Shown: in pieces, positions 34,466 to 42,739 of the stretch | Layout: each line of letters begins with the position of its first letter | Numbering within the stretch: the first letter of the stretch is position 1 | Source of the DNA: Ardenticatenaceae bacterium | Lineage (GTDB): Bacteria > Chloroflexota > Anaerolineae > Promineifilales > Promineifilaceae | DNA length: 64,000 nucleotides | Assembly (NCBI GenBank): GCA_020634245.1 | Contig: JACKCC010000006.1 | Location: 682,001 to 746,000 of the forward strand | Direction: 5' to 3' | Position numbers and translations under genes: made by a program | Notes under the pieces: generated by a model | The model's input: only the letters and a program-made list of their open reading frames with translations | What the model was told of the DNA's origin: nothing | Databases searched by the model: none

Positions 34466-35116
34466 GTGGAATTAAGTGATTATTTACGCATTTTGCGCCA
34501 GCGGGGCTGGGTGATCATTTTGGTGGCCTTGCTGACAGCGGCGGCGACGTTTGGTTTTAGTAAGGTCCAGACACCTGTTTATGAATCAACACTGCGGATG
34601 TTGGTACGGCCGTCCCGCACCGACTTTGGCCAATCACAAGCCGCCAAAGAGCTGCTGGCATCCTATGTCGCCTGGCTCAACAGCCGCTATCGCGCCCAAG
34701 ATGTAATCAACACCTTGCAGTTGGATATGACGCCCGGCGCCTTGTTGAGCGATGTCAAAGTTGCCGCCGAAAATAACAGCTTTGTCATTCAACTGGCCGT
34801 CGAAAACAGCGATCCTGATCTGGCCAATGACATCGCCCGTACCTGGGGCGAGCGCCTGATGCAGTGGCAAACTGAAGAAAACGACAAAAATCGCCAGGAA
34901 GACCGCATCACCATCGAATTTATTGATGATCCGCAGGCGGCGCTGGCCCGGCCCAAGTGGAAAATCAACACGTCCGCCGGTGCCGTCTTTGGCGCACTGT
35001 TGGGCGTGATTGTCATTTTTGTTCTGGAATGGATTGAATCCGGTGTCGTCCGCCGCAGCGAGGATGTGGAGCGTTACCTCGATATACCTGTTATCGGCAG
35101 CATCCCCAACAACTGA
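34466..35116 (+). CDS. Wzz-type polysaccharide chain-length protein, second copy
   Basis: This 216-residue protein starts at a GTG (34466) after AAGGAG and begins MELSDYLRILRQRGWVIILVALL, the usual Wzz cytoplasmic tip and first helix. A periplasmic domain with RTDFGQSQAAKELLASYVAWL and a second helix (about residues 170-190) precede the tail RRSEDVERYLDIPVIGSIPNN, the CpsC-like end that contacts the kinase. It is related to the neighbouring protein but clearly diverged, so the pair probably forms mixed or alternative oligomers. It is followed by the BY-kinase gene at 34 bp, the typical CpsC-CpsD order. Confidence 0.87.
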   Translation: MELSDYLRILRQRGWVIILVALLTAAATFGFSKVQTPVYESTLRMLVRPSRTDFGQSQAAKELLASYVAWLNSRYRAQDVINTLQLDMTPGALLSDVKVAAENNSFVIQLAVENSDPDLANDIARTWGERLMQWQTEENDKNRQEDRITIEFIDDPQAALARPKWKINTSAGAVFGALLGVIVIFVLEWIESGVVRRSEDVERYLDIPVIGSIPNN

Positions 35117-35149
35117 CCACAAGACTAAAGACTACGAGACTACGAGACT

Positions 35150-35797
35150 ATGAGCTTAATTACCCTAACCGACCCCCGTTCCCCCGTCAGCGAAGCATAC
35201 CGTTCGCTGCGTACGAATCTTTCATTTTACAGCCTGGATAATCCCATTCGCACTCTGGTTGTTACCTCACCGGCCAAGGCCGAAGGCAAGAGCACGACCG
35301 TGGCGAATTTGGCTGTGACGATGGCGCAAAGCGGCCGTAAAACGATTTTAGTTGATTGTGATTTGCGACGGCCGTCTCTGCACACCCTCTTTGACCTGCG
35401 CAATGAACCGGGCCTGACCAATGTCATTTTGGCTGATGAGGCCGCTTTACCGCTCCAGGAAACCGGTGTGGAGAATTTGTGGCTGCTGGCCAGTGGTCCC
35501 AAACCGCCCAATCCGGCTGACTTGCTGGGTTCCAAGAAAATCGACCAGCTTCTGCAAAAGCTTAATGATATGGCCGATATTGTCCTTTTTGATGCGCCGC
35601 CGGTCATTGCCGTAACAGATGCGGCCGTTTTGGGCGCCAAAGCGGATGGGGTGCTACTGGTCATCAATGCCGGCCAAACCCGTCGCGATCATGCCGAACG
35701 GGCCAAGGAACTGCTGGAAAAAGCCAAAGTCCGCATCATTGGCGCAACACTGACCAACGCGCCCAAAGACAGCAGCCTCGGTGATTATTACGGTTAA
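35150..35797 (+). CDS. BY-kinase-like ATPase (CpsD type)
   Basis: This 215-residue protein of the ParA/MinD fold belongs to the bacterial tyrosine kinases that regulate chain-length proteins. It has VVTSPAKAEGKSTTVANLAV (Walker A), ILVDCDLRRPSLHTLFDL (Walker A') and IVLFDAPPVIAVTDAAVLG (Walker B). The C-terminus is short, ending SSLGDYYG, and contains only two adjacent tyrosines rather than the usual tyrosine-rich tail, so autophosphorylation capacity may be reduced. It immediately follows the second Wzz protein, which supplies the membrane activator. It probably drives cycles of Wzz oligomer assembly. Confidence 0.9.
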   Translation: MSLITLTDPRSPVSEAYRSLRTNLSFYSLDNPIRTLVVTSPAKAEGKSTTVANLAVTMAQSGRKTILVDCDLRRPSLHTLFDLRNEPGLTNVILADEAALPLQETGVENLWLLASGPKPPNPADLLGSKKIDQLLQKLNDMADIVLFDAPPVIAVTDAAVLGAKADGVLLVINAGQTRRDHAERAKELLEKAKVRIIGATLTNAPKDSSLGDYYG

Positions 35798-35888
35798 CTG
35801 GTACCTGGTGTATCGTACAGGACTGTCTGACTCAGAGCCTTTCAGGACTGGATAGCCAGCGAGTAGATGTGTCTGTGACTTATTTCAA

Positions 35889-37208
35889 ATGAGAATGTCC
35901 ACTGGGCTTCGCCAGTTTCCTATCAGATTTGATACATTGTTATTGATAGTGCTTGTGTCGGGACATATGTGGTTCAATCCGGTTAGCAATGCACTGATTG
36001 TAGTTGGCCTTGCTGTTTACATTGGCTTAGACTTTATTCCGTTTTCGTGGGGGGAGGAAACGGCCGCTAATTCTCGGACAGCCCGCATGGTTTTTGTAGC
36101 CAGGCTGTTTGTCATTTTTTACATTATCATGGCGGCCGTTTTGTTGTTTGCCGGTTTTAACATTTTGCAAAGGCGGGCGGAAGGGGTGGCGACCAATGCG
36201 CACGATGGATTGATCCAGACTGAAATCGCCGTCCAGTATTTATTAGAAGGCAAAAACCCCTACACTGAGGATTATATCAACACGCCAATGGCCGATTTTG
36301 CCGGTCAGGAACCGCCGCTGACCGATGCGCCACTTTACCATAACGCTTACTTGCCTTTTCTTTTCATCGGCAGCATCCCTTTTTATTTGTTGAGCCAGGC
36401 GACTCTGGGCTGGTATGATCAGCGGTTCGTTTATTTGCTGGCTTACGGGATTATTTTGTTAGTTTTGCCTCTGCTGGTTGAAAAGCCGCATCAGAAATTG
36501 GCGATGCTGATTGCGTTTGGCCTCAACTTTCTTTTTGTGTATTACATGGCTGACGGCCGTAACGACATTATGATTATGTTGTGGTTGGTGCTGGCGCTCG
36601 TGTTATTGAAGCAGGGTCATGTCGGCGCTTCGGCTCTTGTGATAGGATTGGCGATGGTGACCAAGCATCAAGCTTGGTTTTTTCTGCCTTTTTATTTTTT
36701 GTATTTGCTGCCTAAACGGCCGAATTTCTCTGACCTGCGAACGCTTGTTGTTCGTACCTGGCCGCTTTTTGTGGTTACGGCCGTTATCCTCGTTCCTTTC
36801 CTCGTCTGGGATGGGACTGCCTTTGTCGACGACACTGTTTTCTATCTTATAGGGACCGGTGAAAGCAGTTTCCCCATGAAGGGCTGGGGCTTTAGTACCC
36901 TATTGTTAGCTTTTAAATTAGTGCCGTCACCTGAAGCCGCTTTCCCCTTTTGGATAGTTGAACTGGTTTTTGGTCTGCCAGTTCTGTTGTGGCTGCTGCG
37001 ACGCCAATGGCTCGATAACAATTTGCAAAATTTGATAACCGGCTTTGCTCTATTTTCATTTGTTTTTCAGTTTTTTTCCCGGTTCTTTAGCGATAACTAT
37101 TTTGTCTTTATTTTGCAGCTTTTAGTGATTGCTTACTTCGCCCAACCGGTCCGGTTTTATCAAACCGATAGTCCCTTGTTGGAGCCTGTCGGGTTAAAGA
37201 ATGAGTGA
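35889..37208 (+). CDS. Multi-TM protein, probable membrane glycosyltransferase (GT87/GT-C-like)
   Basis: This 439-residue protein has about eleven membrane helices. The first extracellular loop includes DGLIQTEIAVQYLLEGKNPY, an aspartate-bearing pattern similar to the donor-binding loop of GT-C enzymes, and the third loop contains ADGRNDIMIMLWLVLALVLL. It may transfer sugars from polyprenyl phosphate or belong to the DUF2029 group. The length and topology resemble the GT87-like gene at 32504 but the sequences are not obviously close. It overlaps the next gene by 8 bp (ATGAGTGA), so the two are translationally coupled. I do not recognise a specific substrate. Confidence 0.75.
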   Translation: MRMSTGLRQFPIRFDTLLLIVLVSGHMWFNPVSNALIVVGLAVYIGLDFIPFSWGEETAANSRTARMVFVARLFVIFYIIMAAVLLFAGFNILQRRAEGVATNAHDGLIQTEIAVQYLLEGKNPYTEDYINTPMADFAGQEPPLTDAPLYHNAYLPFLFIGSIPFYLLSQATLGWYDQRFVYLLAYGIILLVLPLLVEKPHQKLAMLIAFGLNFLFVYYMADGRNDIMIMLWLVLALVLLKQGHVGASALVIGLAMVTKHQAWFFLPFYFLYLLPKRPNFSDLRTLVVRTWPLFVVTAVILVPFLVWDGTAFVDDTVFYLIGTGESSFPMKGWGFSTLLLAFKLVPSPEAAFPFWIVELVFGLPVLLWLLRRQWLDNNLQNLITGFALFSFVFQFFSRFFSDNYFVFILQLLVIAYFAQPVRFYQTDSPLLEPVGLKNE

Positions 37209-38877
37209 TCAATCCTTAGTTGCACAGGGCCAGACGTCCTACCCGTTGTTGCAAACCCGGGAGTGGGTAACGGCCGTATTCATTGCTATTGTCGCTGCTT
37301 TGCTGTTGTTAATCCCCTATTATCTTGGTTATACATTTTCCACGAATGAACACCGCTTCACCGGCATTCTAATGAATCCAGAGGACACCCAAACGTACTT
37401 TGCCAAAATGCTGCAAGGCTATGACGGCTATTGGCTTTACACGATACCCTTCACGGCCGAACCACATAACGGCGCTTTTGTCGGTGGTTTTTACCTGGTA
37501 TTGGGGCATCTGGCCCGTCTAACCGGCCTTTCGCCAATGATGATGTGGCACGTAGTTCGATTTGCTGCTGACGTTATCCTCTTTGTGGTGACGTTTTATT
37601 TCATTTCTGCTTTTATTACCGAATCCAGGACGCGCTGGCTGGCTTACCTACTGGCCATATTTGGATCGGGTTTGGGCTGGCTGCTGTTTTTATTCAACCA
37701 ACCTTATTGGCTGGATGCGTTCCCAGTTGATTTTAAGCAGCCCGGTTCGCATCTCTTTTTTACGGCGCTGACGTTTCCGCATGTGGCCGTGGGCACGGCC
37801 GTTACCCTGCTGAGTATCTTGTGGCTCAAACAAGCGGCAGATGGCCGTTGGCAGTATGGTGTGGCTGCCGGATTCATCAACATTATTCTGGGAATCGCTT
37901 ATCCGTTTTTGATTTACCTGGTGGGGTTAACGGCCGTTCTCTATTACCTCTACCTGGTCTGGCAGCAGCGGCGGATTTTATGGCGGGAAGGAATCATTAC
38001 GGCCGTTGCCTTTCTCATTCCGGCTCCTTTGTACGTGTACTACGCATATGTTTTGCAAACCAATGCCGTCTTCCGCGCCTGGGATGTTCAGGCGGCTACC
38101 TTGTCACCGCCCTGGCCCCACTACTTGCTGGCCTATGGCATAATGCTGTTGATGGCTGGTTTGTATGCCTGGAAACGGCCGTCCACTTTTCCCCGGTTTG
38201 CCATATTATGGGCATGGTTCCTGGCCGTAGCCTTGCTGGTTTATGCGCCGCTTAACCCGCAGCGCCGTTTTGTTCAAGGCGTGCAGGTTCCGCTGGCTGT
38301 TCTGACGGCCGTTTTTTTTACCCAATTATTCATCCCCTGGTTAGAACGGCGGCGCTTTTGGCAGGCGCTCCTGGCCCGCCCCCGCTATTCGGCCGATCGC
38401 ATGGCTCGATTTACGGCCGTTTTGTTTTTGCTGTTCATGAGCCTGTCCAATCTGTACCTGTTTGCCAGTGTCTCCCTCTCGGCGGTTGTGCAGCAGCCCG
38501 ATCCTCTCTTCCGTCCCCAGGCTGAAATGGATGCGGCCCAATGGCTGCGCGAAAATGTGCCGGAAACGGCCGTTATCCTGAGCAGTTACCAAACCGGCAG
38601 CTACATTGCCGGTCAGGCTGGCCAGCGCGTAGTTCTAGGGCATTGGGCCGAAACCGTCGATTACGATACTAAAGCCGCCCAGGTGGAACAATTCTTCGCT
38701 GCAGCAACCAGCGACGCCTGGCGGCAAGAGTTTCTCAGGCAAAACCGGGTTGATTATATTTGGTTTAGCCCGCGTGAGCAGGACTTGGGAACTTTTTCAC
38801 TTGGCGAAGCTGGCTACTTGCACACGGTTTATGCCAACGATGAAGTCACGATTTACAGGGTTGGAGATAATTCTTAA
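37201..38877 (+). CDS. Large multi-TM membrane protein of the polysaccharide locus
   Basis: This 558-residue protein has about ten to twelve membrane helices and a C-terminal soluble domain of about 115 residues. That domain contains DAAQWLRENVPETAVILSSY and QTGSYIAGQAGQRVVLGHWA, the arrangement of GT-C enzymes whose tail faces the outside. The first loop holds NPEDTQTYFAKMLQGYDGYW, with an acidic pattern expected for the metal site of GT-C transferases. Function is probably transfer of a sugar to a glycan or protein on the outer face of the membrane, inferred from topology and location. Several ACGGCCGT copies in the gene encode TAV. It is coupled to the preceding gene by an 8-bp overlap. 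Confidence 0.72.
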   Translation: MSDQSLVAQGQTSYPLLQTREWVTAVFIAIVAALLLLIPYYLGYTFSTNEHRFTGILMNPEDTQTYFAKMLQGYDGYWLYTIPFTAEPHNGAFVGGFYLVLGHLARLTGLSPMMMWHVVRFAADVILFVVTFYFISAFITESRTRWLAYLLAIFGSGLGWLLFLFNQPYWLDAFPVDFKQPGSHLFFTALTFPHVAVGTAVTLLSILWLKQAADGRWQYGVAAGFINIILGIAYPFLIYLVGLTAVLYYLYLVWQQRRILWREGIITAVAFLIPAPLYVYYAYVLQTNAVFRAWDVQAATLSPPWPHYLLAYGIMLLMAGLYAWKRPSTFPRFAILWAWFLAVALLVYAPLNPQRRFVQGVQVPLAVLTAVFFTQLFIPWLERRRFWQALLARPRYSADRMARFTAVLFLLFMSLSNLYLFASVSLSAVVQQPDPLFRPQAEMDAAQWLRENVPETAVILSSYQTGSYIAGQAGQRVVLGHWAETVDYDTKAAQVEQFFAAATSDAWRQEFLRQNRVDYIWFSPREQDLGTFSLGEAGYLHTVYANDEVTIYRVGDNS

Positions 38878-39133
38878 GCGCAATCTTTAGTGTGCCACAT
38901 TATTCTCAAGGCCATAGAATGCGTTAGCAACTTTGGCAAGAAGCCGGTACTTGCGTTTTTCAAGGCAGATTTTCAGCTAATCAACTTTGCGGAGGCTGGT
39001 TAGTAGATTCTTGAATAAGGCCAATGGGTCAGGAATGCTCCATTTAGCATCCGGCAAGATTTGTGATAGGTGTATCAGGTAATAGTCGAGACACTGGCAA
39101 CGGATCAGTAATCAAGGGTTTCCTATAAATGGA
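38878..39133. other. Spacer without a recognised feature
   Basis: This 256-bp gap between two membrane-protein genes has no reading frame of coding character, no ACGGCCGT and none of the common spacer repeats. The leftward open frame at 39044-39637 mostly lies opposite the next gene and looks like a shadow. A promoter for the downstream gene may be here, but I cannot point to one. Confidence 0.5.
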
Positions 39134-40543
39134 ATGGGTCAAAACATGTACAATACGACAGCCAGATATAGAGTCCCGGTTTCGCTTTTTGTTTTCTTTT
39201 GCAGCTTTTATTTGCTCACGGCGCGGGGCATTCTTTCTGTACCTGATGAAATTATCAATTTTTTGACCGTGCGTTCGCTGGCAGAAACCGGATCGTTTGT
39301 AATTGATGTGGATTGTGCCGCGCTTCATGAGTTTGTTCAAATACGCCCCGACGGCCAATGTTACGGCAAATATGATCCTGGTATGTCTATCACATCGCTG
39401 CCCTGGTATTGGATTGGACGATGGGTAAGTGGGGCAGCTCCGGCTGATTATGAATCGTTTTCTATGGCCCGATTGTGGGTTAGCACGTTTAATCAATTTG
39501 TGACTGCTGCGACCTGTGTGGTTTTGTATGGCATTGCTTATCAAATGACAAAATCGAGTAAGCAGGCGCTGGAACTGGCTTTTTTGTTTGGCTTGGCGAC
39601 TCTGGCCTGGCCCTATGCCACGACTTATTTTGCTCAACCATTGGTGGGGTTGTTATTGGCAACGGCCGTGTTCCTTCTGCTTAAACCGCTCAACAAACTG
39701 GCTGTAATAGGTGCTGGCATGCTTCTTGGCTGGGCATGTATTACGCGGTTGGAAACCTTGCCCTTGACTTTACTCGTTGTCGGCTATGCTGCCTACAAAA
39801 CCTACCACCAGACGGCCAGTTGGCGCCAGACTCGGCAACAAATTTTCCGGCTGTTCATCCCTGTTTTCTTGGCCTTGCTTATTTATTTGTGGCTCAACCA
39901 AATACGTAGCAGCTATGTCTATCAATCTGGCTATGCTGGTGAAAGTTGGACTAACAGATTTGATCTGGGGCTGTTTGGCCTGTTATTTAGTTCGGGACGT
40001 GGCCTCATATTTTATTCGCCCTTGATTTTGTTAGCCGTTCCCGGTCTTGTCTTATTGTGGCGGCAGTCATTTCAGGCTGAAACGATGTTGATTACAGCCC
40101 TGTTTTTAATTCAGCTAGGCACATATGCATCCTGGTGGTCTTGGGAAGGTGGATGGGCATGGGGACCGCGTTTTTTAGTAACAACTCAGCCCTTTTTACT
40201 GCTAGGATTGCTGCCCTGGTTAGAAATGAACCGTGTCCGTCCGTTCCTTTTGCTGCTGTTCATATTAGGGTTCGGTGTGCAGATTATTGGTGTTACTACT
40301 TCGCCGCTAACCTATCTACTCCGAACCGATTATTCTTATCAAGAAACGCTGTTCAAACCAGCGGCTTCACCATTATGGGGCCAACTGCAAGATTTGCTGA
40401 GCCATCGAGTGACACTTTTAGTCCCCAGTCAGGCGCACGGCGTGTTAAGTTTAGAGCAAACGATAGCCTGGGTTTTGGTGTGTTTGGTGCTGCTGGCAGC
40501 TTCAACCCTGGTGTTGTGGCGGACAATGGAACGGCGTGCGTAA
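39134..40543 (+). CDS. Multi-TM membrane protein, GT-C-like
   Basis: The product has 469 residues and about ten membrane helices. Near the start RGILSVPDEIINFLTVRSLA, then VQIRPDGQCYGKYDPGMSIT, look like the first extracellular loop of GT39 or related GT-C enzymes, where an acidic pair coordinates the donor. A later segment AGESWTNRFDLGLFGLLFSS lies after helix six. Such proteins use polyprenyl-phosphate sugars. It is the last large membrane gene before rmlA and probably belongs to the same pathway. Exact substrate and whether it forms a sugar-transfer chain with the two genes upstream are unknown. Confidence 0.75.
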   Translation: MGQNMYNTTARYRVPVSLFVFFCSFYLLTARGILSVPDEIINFLTVRSLAETGSFVIDVDCAALHEFVQIRPDGQCYGKYDPGMSITSLPWYWIGRWVSGAAPADYESFSMARLWVSTFNQFVTAATCVVLYGIAYQMTKSSKQALELAFLFGLATLAWPYATTYFAQPLVGLLLATAVFLLLKPLNKLAVIGAGMLLGWACITRLETLPLTLLVVGYAAYKTYHQTASWRQTRQQIFRLFIPVFLALLIYLWLNQIRSSYVYQSGYAGESWTNRFDLGLFGLLFSSGRGLIFYSPLILLAVPGLVLLWRQSFQAETMLITALFLIQLGTYASWWSWEGGWAWGPRFLVTTQPFLLLGLLPWLEMNRVRPFLLLLFILGFGVQIIGVTTSPLTYLLRTDYSYQETLFKPAASPLWGQLQDLLSHRVTLLVPSQAHGVLSLEQTIAWVLVCLVLLAASTLVLWRTMERRA

Positions 40544-40680
40544 AATGAAAGGCTTTGGAAGACAGTCGTTTCTTCCCTTGTCAATTAAATCACATCCCTT
40601 ACAATGTGTATGGTTGTCAGCAGCGAGCTGGTGACAAGCTGTCGATAATCATTCACCAGCATACAATTTTCGGAGGAACA

Positions 40681-41748
40681 ATGAAAGGTCTTATACTGAG
40701 TGGGGGAACCGGGTCACGTTTACGGCCGTTGACCTATTCCAATGCCAAACAACTTATTCCCGTAGCCAACAAGCCCATCCTGGTTCGCGTGATTGAAACG
40801 ATTCGTGATGCCGGCATTACCGATATTGGTATTGTGGTGGGCAGTACGGCCAAACAAATTAAAGACGTTGTTGGAACGGGCAGCCGGTGGGGCGTTAAAG
40901 TGACCTACATTGAGCAAGATGCGCCGCTGGGTTTAGCTCATGCGGTCAAAATATCCCAGGACTTTCTGGGCGACGACCGTTTTGTTATGTTCCTGGGCGA
41001 CAATGTAATTGAAGGCGGGATCAGCCCGCTCATTGCCCAATTTGCCAACAGCAAATGGAACAGCCAGATTGTGTTGACCCGTATCCCAGACCCCCGACAG
41101 TATGGCGTGGCCGAGTTGGGTGATAACGGCCGTATCATCAACCTCGTTGAAAAACCACAAAATCCCCCCAGCGATCTGGCACTGGTCGGCATCTACATGT
41201 TCGATGCCAATGTTTTCAAAGCCGTCAACGCCATCAAACCCTCCTGGCGCGGCGAATTAGAAATTACAGACGCGCTAAAATGGTTGGTGCAGAACAATTA
41301 TGACGTTCATCCATACATTCACGAAGGCTGGTGGATTGATACCGGGAAACGGGAAGACATGCTGGAAGCCAATGACCTGGTGCTGGAAGAAATCGACTAT
41401 GAAATTGCCGGTTATATTGACCGGGAAAGTCAGGTTGGCCGGCGTGTCACCATCGAGCGGGGAGCCGAAATCATCAACAGCGTCGTGCGCGGCCCGTCCA
41501 TCATTGGCGAAAATGCCCGCATCGTTAACAGTTACATCGGCCCCTACACCAGTATTGCCAAAGATGTGATTGTTGAGAACAGTGAAATTGAGCATTCGAT
41601 GGTGTTGGAAAACAGCAAAATTATCGACATCGGCACGCGTATTCAAGACAGTTTGATTGGCAGCCATGTTGAAATCAGCCGTTCGCCCATCAAACCCAAA
41701 GCGCTCAAGCTCTCCCTGGCCGATTACAGCCAGGTGGGAATTTTGTAG
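40681..41748 (+). CDS. rmlA: Glucose-1-phosphate thymidylyltransferase, long form with left-handed beta-helix tail
   Basis: RmlA makes dTDP-glucose, the start of dTDP-rhamnose and other deoxysugars. The start at 40681 follows CGGAGG and gives 355 residues. The N-terminal half has the nucleotidyltransferase signature MKGLILSGGTGSRLRPLTYS, IPVANKPILVRVIETI, LGDNVIEGG, and LVEKPQNPPSDLALVGIYMF. The C-terminal quarter is a hexapeptide-repeat beta-helix (IIGENARIVNSYIGPYTSIA, IENS-type turns), which is missing in the shorter Escherichia coli RmlA but present in the long archaeal-like and actinobacterial group. Only rmlA is present; rmlB, C and D would have to lie elsewhere. It ends the polysaccharide locus. 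Confidence 0.93.
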   Translation: MKGLILSGGTGSRLRPLTYSNAKQLIPVANKPILVRVIETIRDAGITDIGIVVGSTAKQIKDVVGTGSRWGVKVTYIEQDAPLGLAHAVKISQDFLGDDRFVMFLGDNVIEGGISPLIAQFANSKWNSQIVLTRIPDPRQYGVAELGDNGRIINLVEKPQNPPSDLALVGIYMFDANVFKAVNAIKPSWRGELEITDALKWLVQNNYDVHPYIHEGWWIDTGKREDMLEANDLVLEEIDYEIAGYIDRESQVGRRVTIERGAEIINSVVRGPSIIGENARIVNSYIGPYTSIAKDVIVENSEIEHSMVLENSKIIDIGTRIQDSLIGSHVEISRSPIKPKALKLSLADYSQVGIL

Positions 41749-41811
41749 AGGGCAGAAATCAGAGGGAAGAAGGCAGAATTTCTGCCCTCTGTCTTCTTCC
41801 TTCTGCCTTTG
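41747..41811. repeat. GAGGGCAGAAGGCAGAA-family spacer repeat
   Basis: AGAGGGCAGAAATCAGAGGG and AAGAAGGCAGAA, followed by TTCTGCCCTCTGTCTTCTTC and CTTCTGCCTT, form an imperfect inverted repeat that overlaps the rmlA stop and ends just before dtd. A related fragment lies at 31320 and another is embedded in frame in yggS at 46768. Confidence 0.85.
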
Positions 41812-41814
41812 ATT

Positions 41815-42252
41815 ATGCGCGCTTTATTGCAACGAGTGAGTTCGGCCAGTGTGATGGTAGACGGCCGTATCACCGGCCAAATTAATCGCGGCTATGTTAT
41901 TCTGTTGGGTGTAACCCACAGCGACACCGAAGCCGAAGCTGACTGGCTGGCCAACAAAATCGCCGGGCTGCGCCTGTTTGAAGACGCCGATGGCAAAATG
42001 AACCTGTCCCTGTTCGATGTCGAGGGCAGCGTGTTGGTCGTATCGCAGTTCACGCTGTATGGCGATGCGCGCAAGGGTAGACGGCCGTCTTTCACCGATG
42101 CCGCCCGCCCCGAACAGGCTGAACCGCTCGTCGATTATTTCTGTGACAAACTGCGCCGGCGCGGTCTCACCGTCGCCACTGGCGTTTTTGGCGCGATGAT
42201 GCAGGTTGAAATCCACAACGACGGCCCGGTGACGTTGATGATCGAGAAGTAG
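41815..42252 (+). CDS. dtd: D-aminoacyl-tRNA deacylase
   Basis: Dtd removes D-amino acids mischarged on tRNA, and also glycine from tRNA-Ala. From the ATG at 41815, 145 residues are encoded, the standard size. Diagnostic segments are MRALLQRVSSASVMVDGRIT, LLGVTHSDTEAEADWLANKI, GLRLFEDADGKMNLSL, the catalytic SQFTLYGDARKGRRPSF, and GVFGAMMQVEIHNDGPVTLM with the conserved GA(M)MxVxxxNDGPVT of the acceptor pocket. The motif GR encoded by ACGGCCGT appears twice. It stands alone, between rmlA and a DUF6508 gene, flanked by spacer repeats on both sides. Confidence 0.97.
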   Translation: MRALLQRVSSASVMVDGRITGQINRGYVILLGVTHSDTEAEADWLANKIAGLRLFEDADGKMNLSLFDVEGSVLVVSQFTLYGDARKGRRPSFTDAARPEQAEPLVDYFCDKLRRRGLTVATGVFGAMMQVEIHNDGPVTLMIEK

Positions 42253-42263
42253 TACAAGTCAGC

Positions 42264-42325
42264 AGTGCCAGGCACGGGCGAGAAATCTTTTCAATGACCA
42301 GGCCGTTCCGCCCGTGCCTGGCACT
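42264..42325. repeat. GTGCCAGGCAC-family hairpin, 16-bp perfect stem
   Basis: AGTGCCAGGCACGGGC (42264-42279) pairs perfectly with its complement at 42310-42325. It directly follows dtd and probably forms a transcript end or a stabilising hairpin; no T-run follows. Relatives are at 12537 and 16931. Confidence 0.85.
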
Positions 42326-42336
42326 TCCAAATACAT

Positions 42337-42723
42337 ATGGACGAACAAACCCGCTTAACCCTCGAAAAAATAGACCAACTCCTCCATTTCCTGCCCGCTT
42401 TCGAGCAGTCAAACCGTACATTCATTGAAAAATGGGACGGCTTTTATCCCGTTTATGCCCCCGATGTGGCCCAATTTGTCCGGCTGGCTGGCGATCCCTG
42501 GTGGATGGATACCGGCTACCAGCCGCAGGAAGCCGGCCAGATGCTGGCCAATGATGCCATCGTCCAATCGGCCAGCCTGGACCAAATTAAGACCATGCTG
42601 ACCTTTTTTGTACGCGGCGAACGGTTTTCCGATGGGCATTGGGGCAGCTTATTGGAAAACGGCCGTATTCAACGCCTCCTCCACCGCTTAAAAATCCTAC
42701 GAAAGGAGCTTGACGCAGCTTAA
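42337..42723 (+). CDS. DUF6508-family small protein
   Basis: This 128-residue protein has a pattern I associate with DUF6508. A helical start RLTLEKIDQLLHFLPAFEQS is followed by DPWWMDTGYQPQEAGQML, and the characteristic end is TFFVRGERFSDGHWGSLLEN, with the conserved E-R-F-x-D-G-H-W. The function is unknown. It overlaps the neighbouring MFS gene if that gene begins at the TTG at 42710. Spacer hairpins lie upstream. It may work with the MFS transporter, but nothing in the sequence shows this. Confidence 0.78.
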   Translation: MDEQTRLTLEKIDQLLHFLPAFEQSNRTFIEKWDGFYPVYAPDVAQFVRLAGDPWWMDTGYQPQEAGQMLANDAIVQSASLDQIKTMLTFFVRGERFSDGHWGSLLENGRIQRLLHRLKILRKELDAA

Positions 42724-42739
42724 AAACCGCGTCCCCACC

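Noticed and set aside
39044..39637. 197-codon leftward open frame between two polysaccharide genes
   Set aside because: Most of it is opposite the membrane protein gene at 39134; it has no conserved motif and is likely a shadow of that gene.
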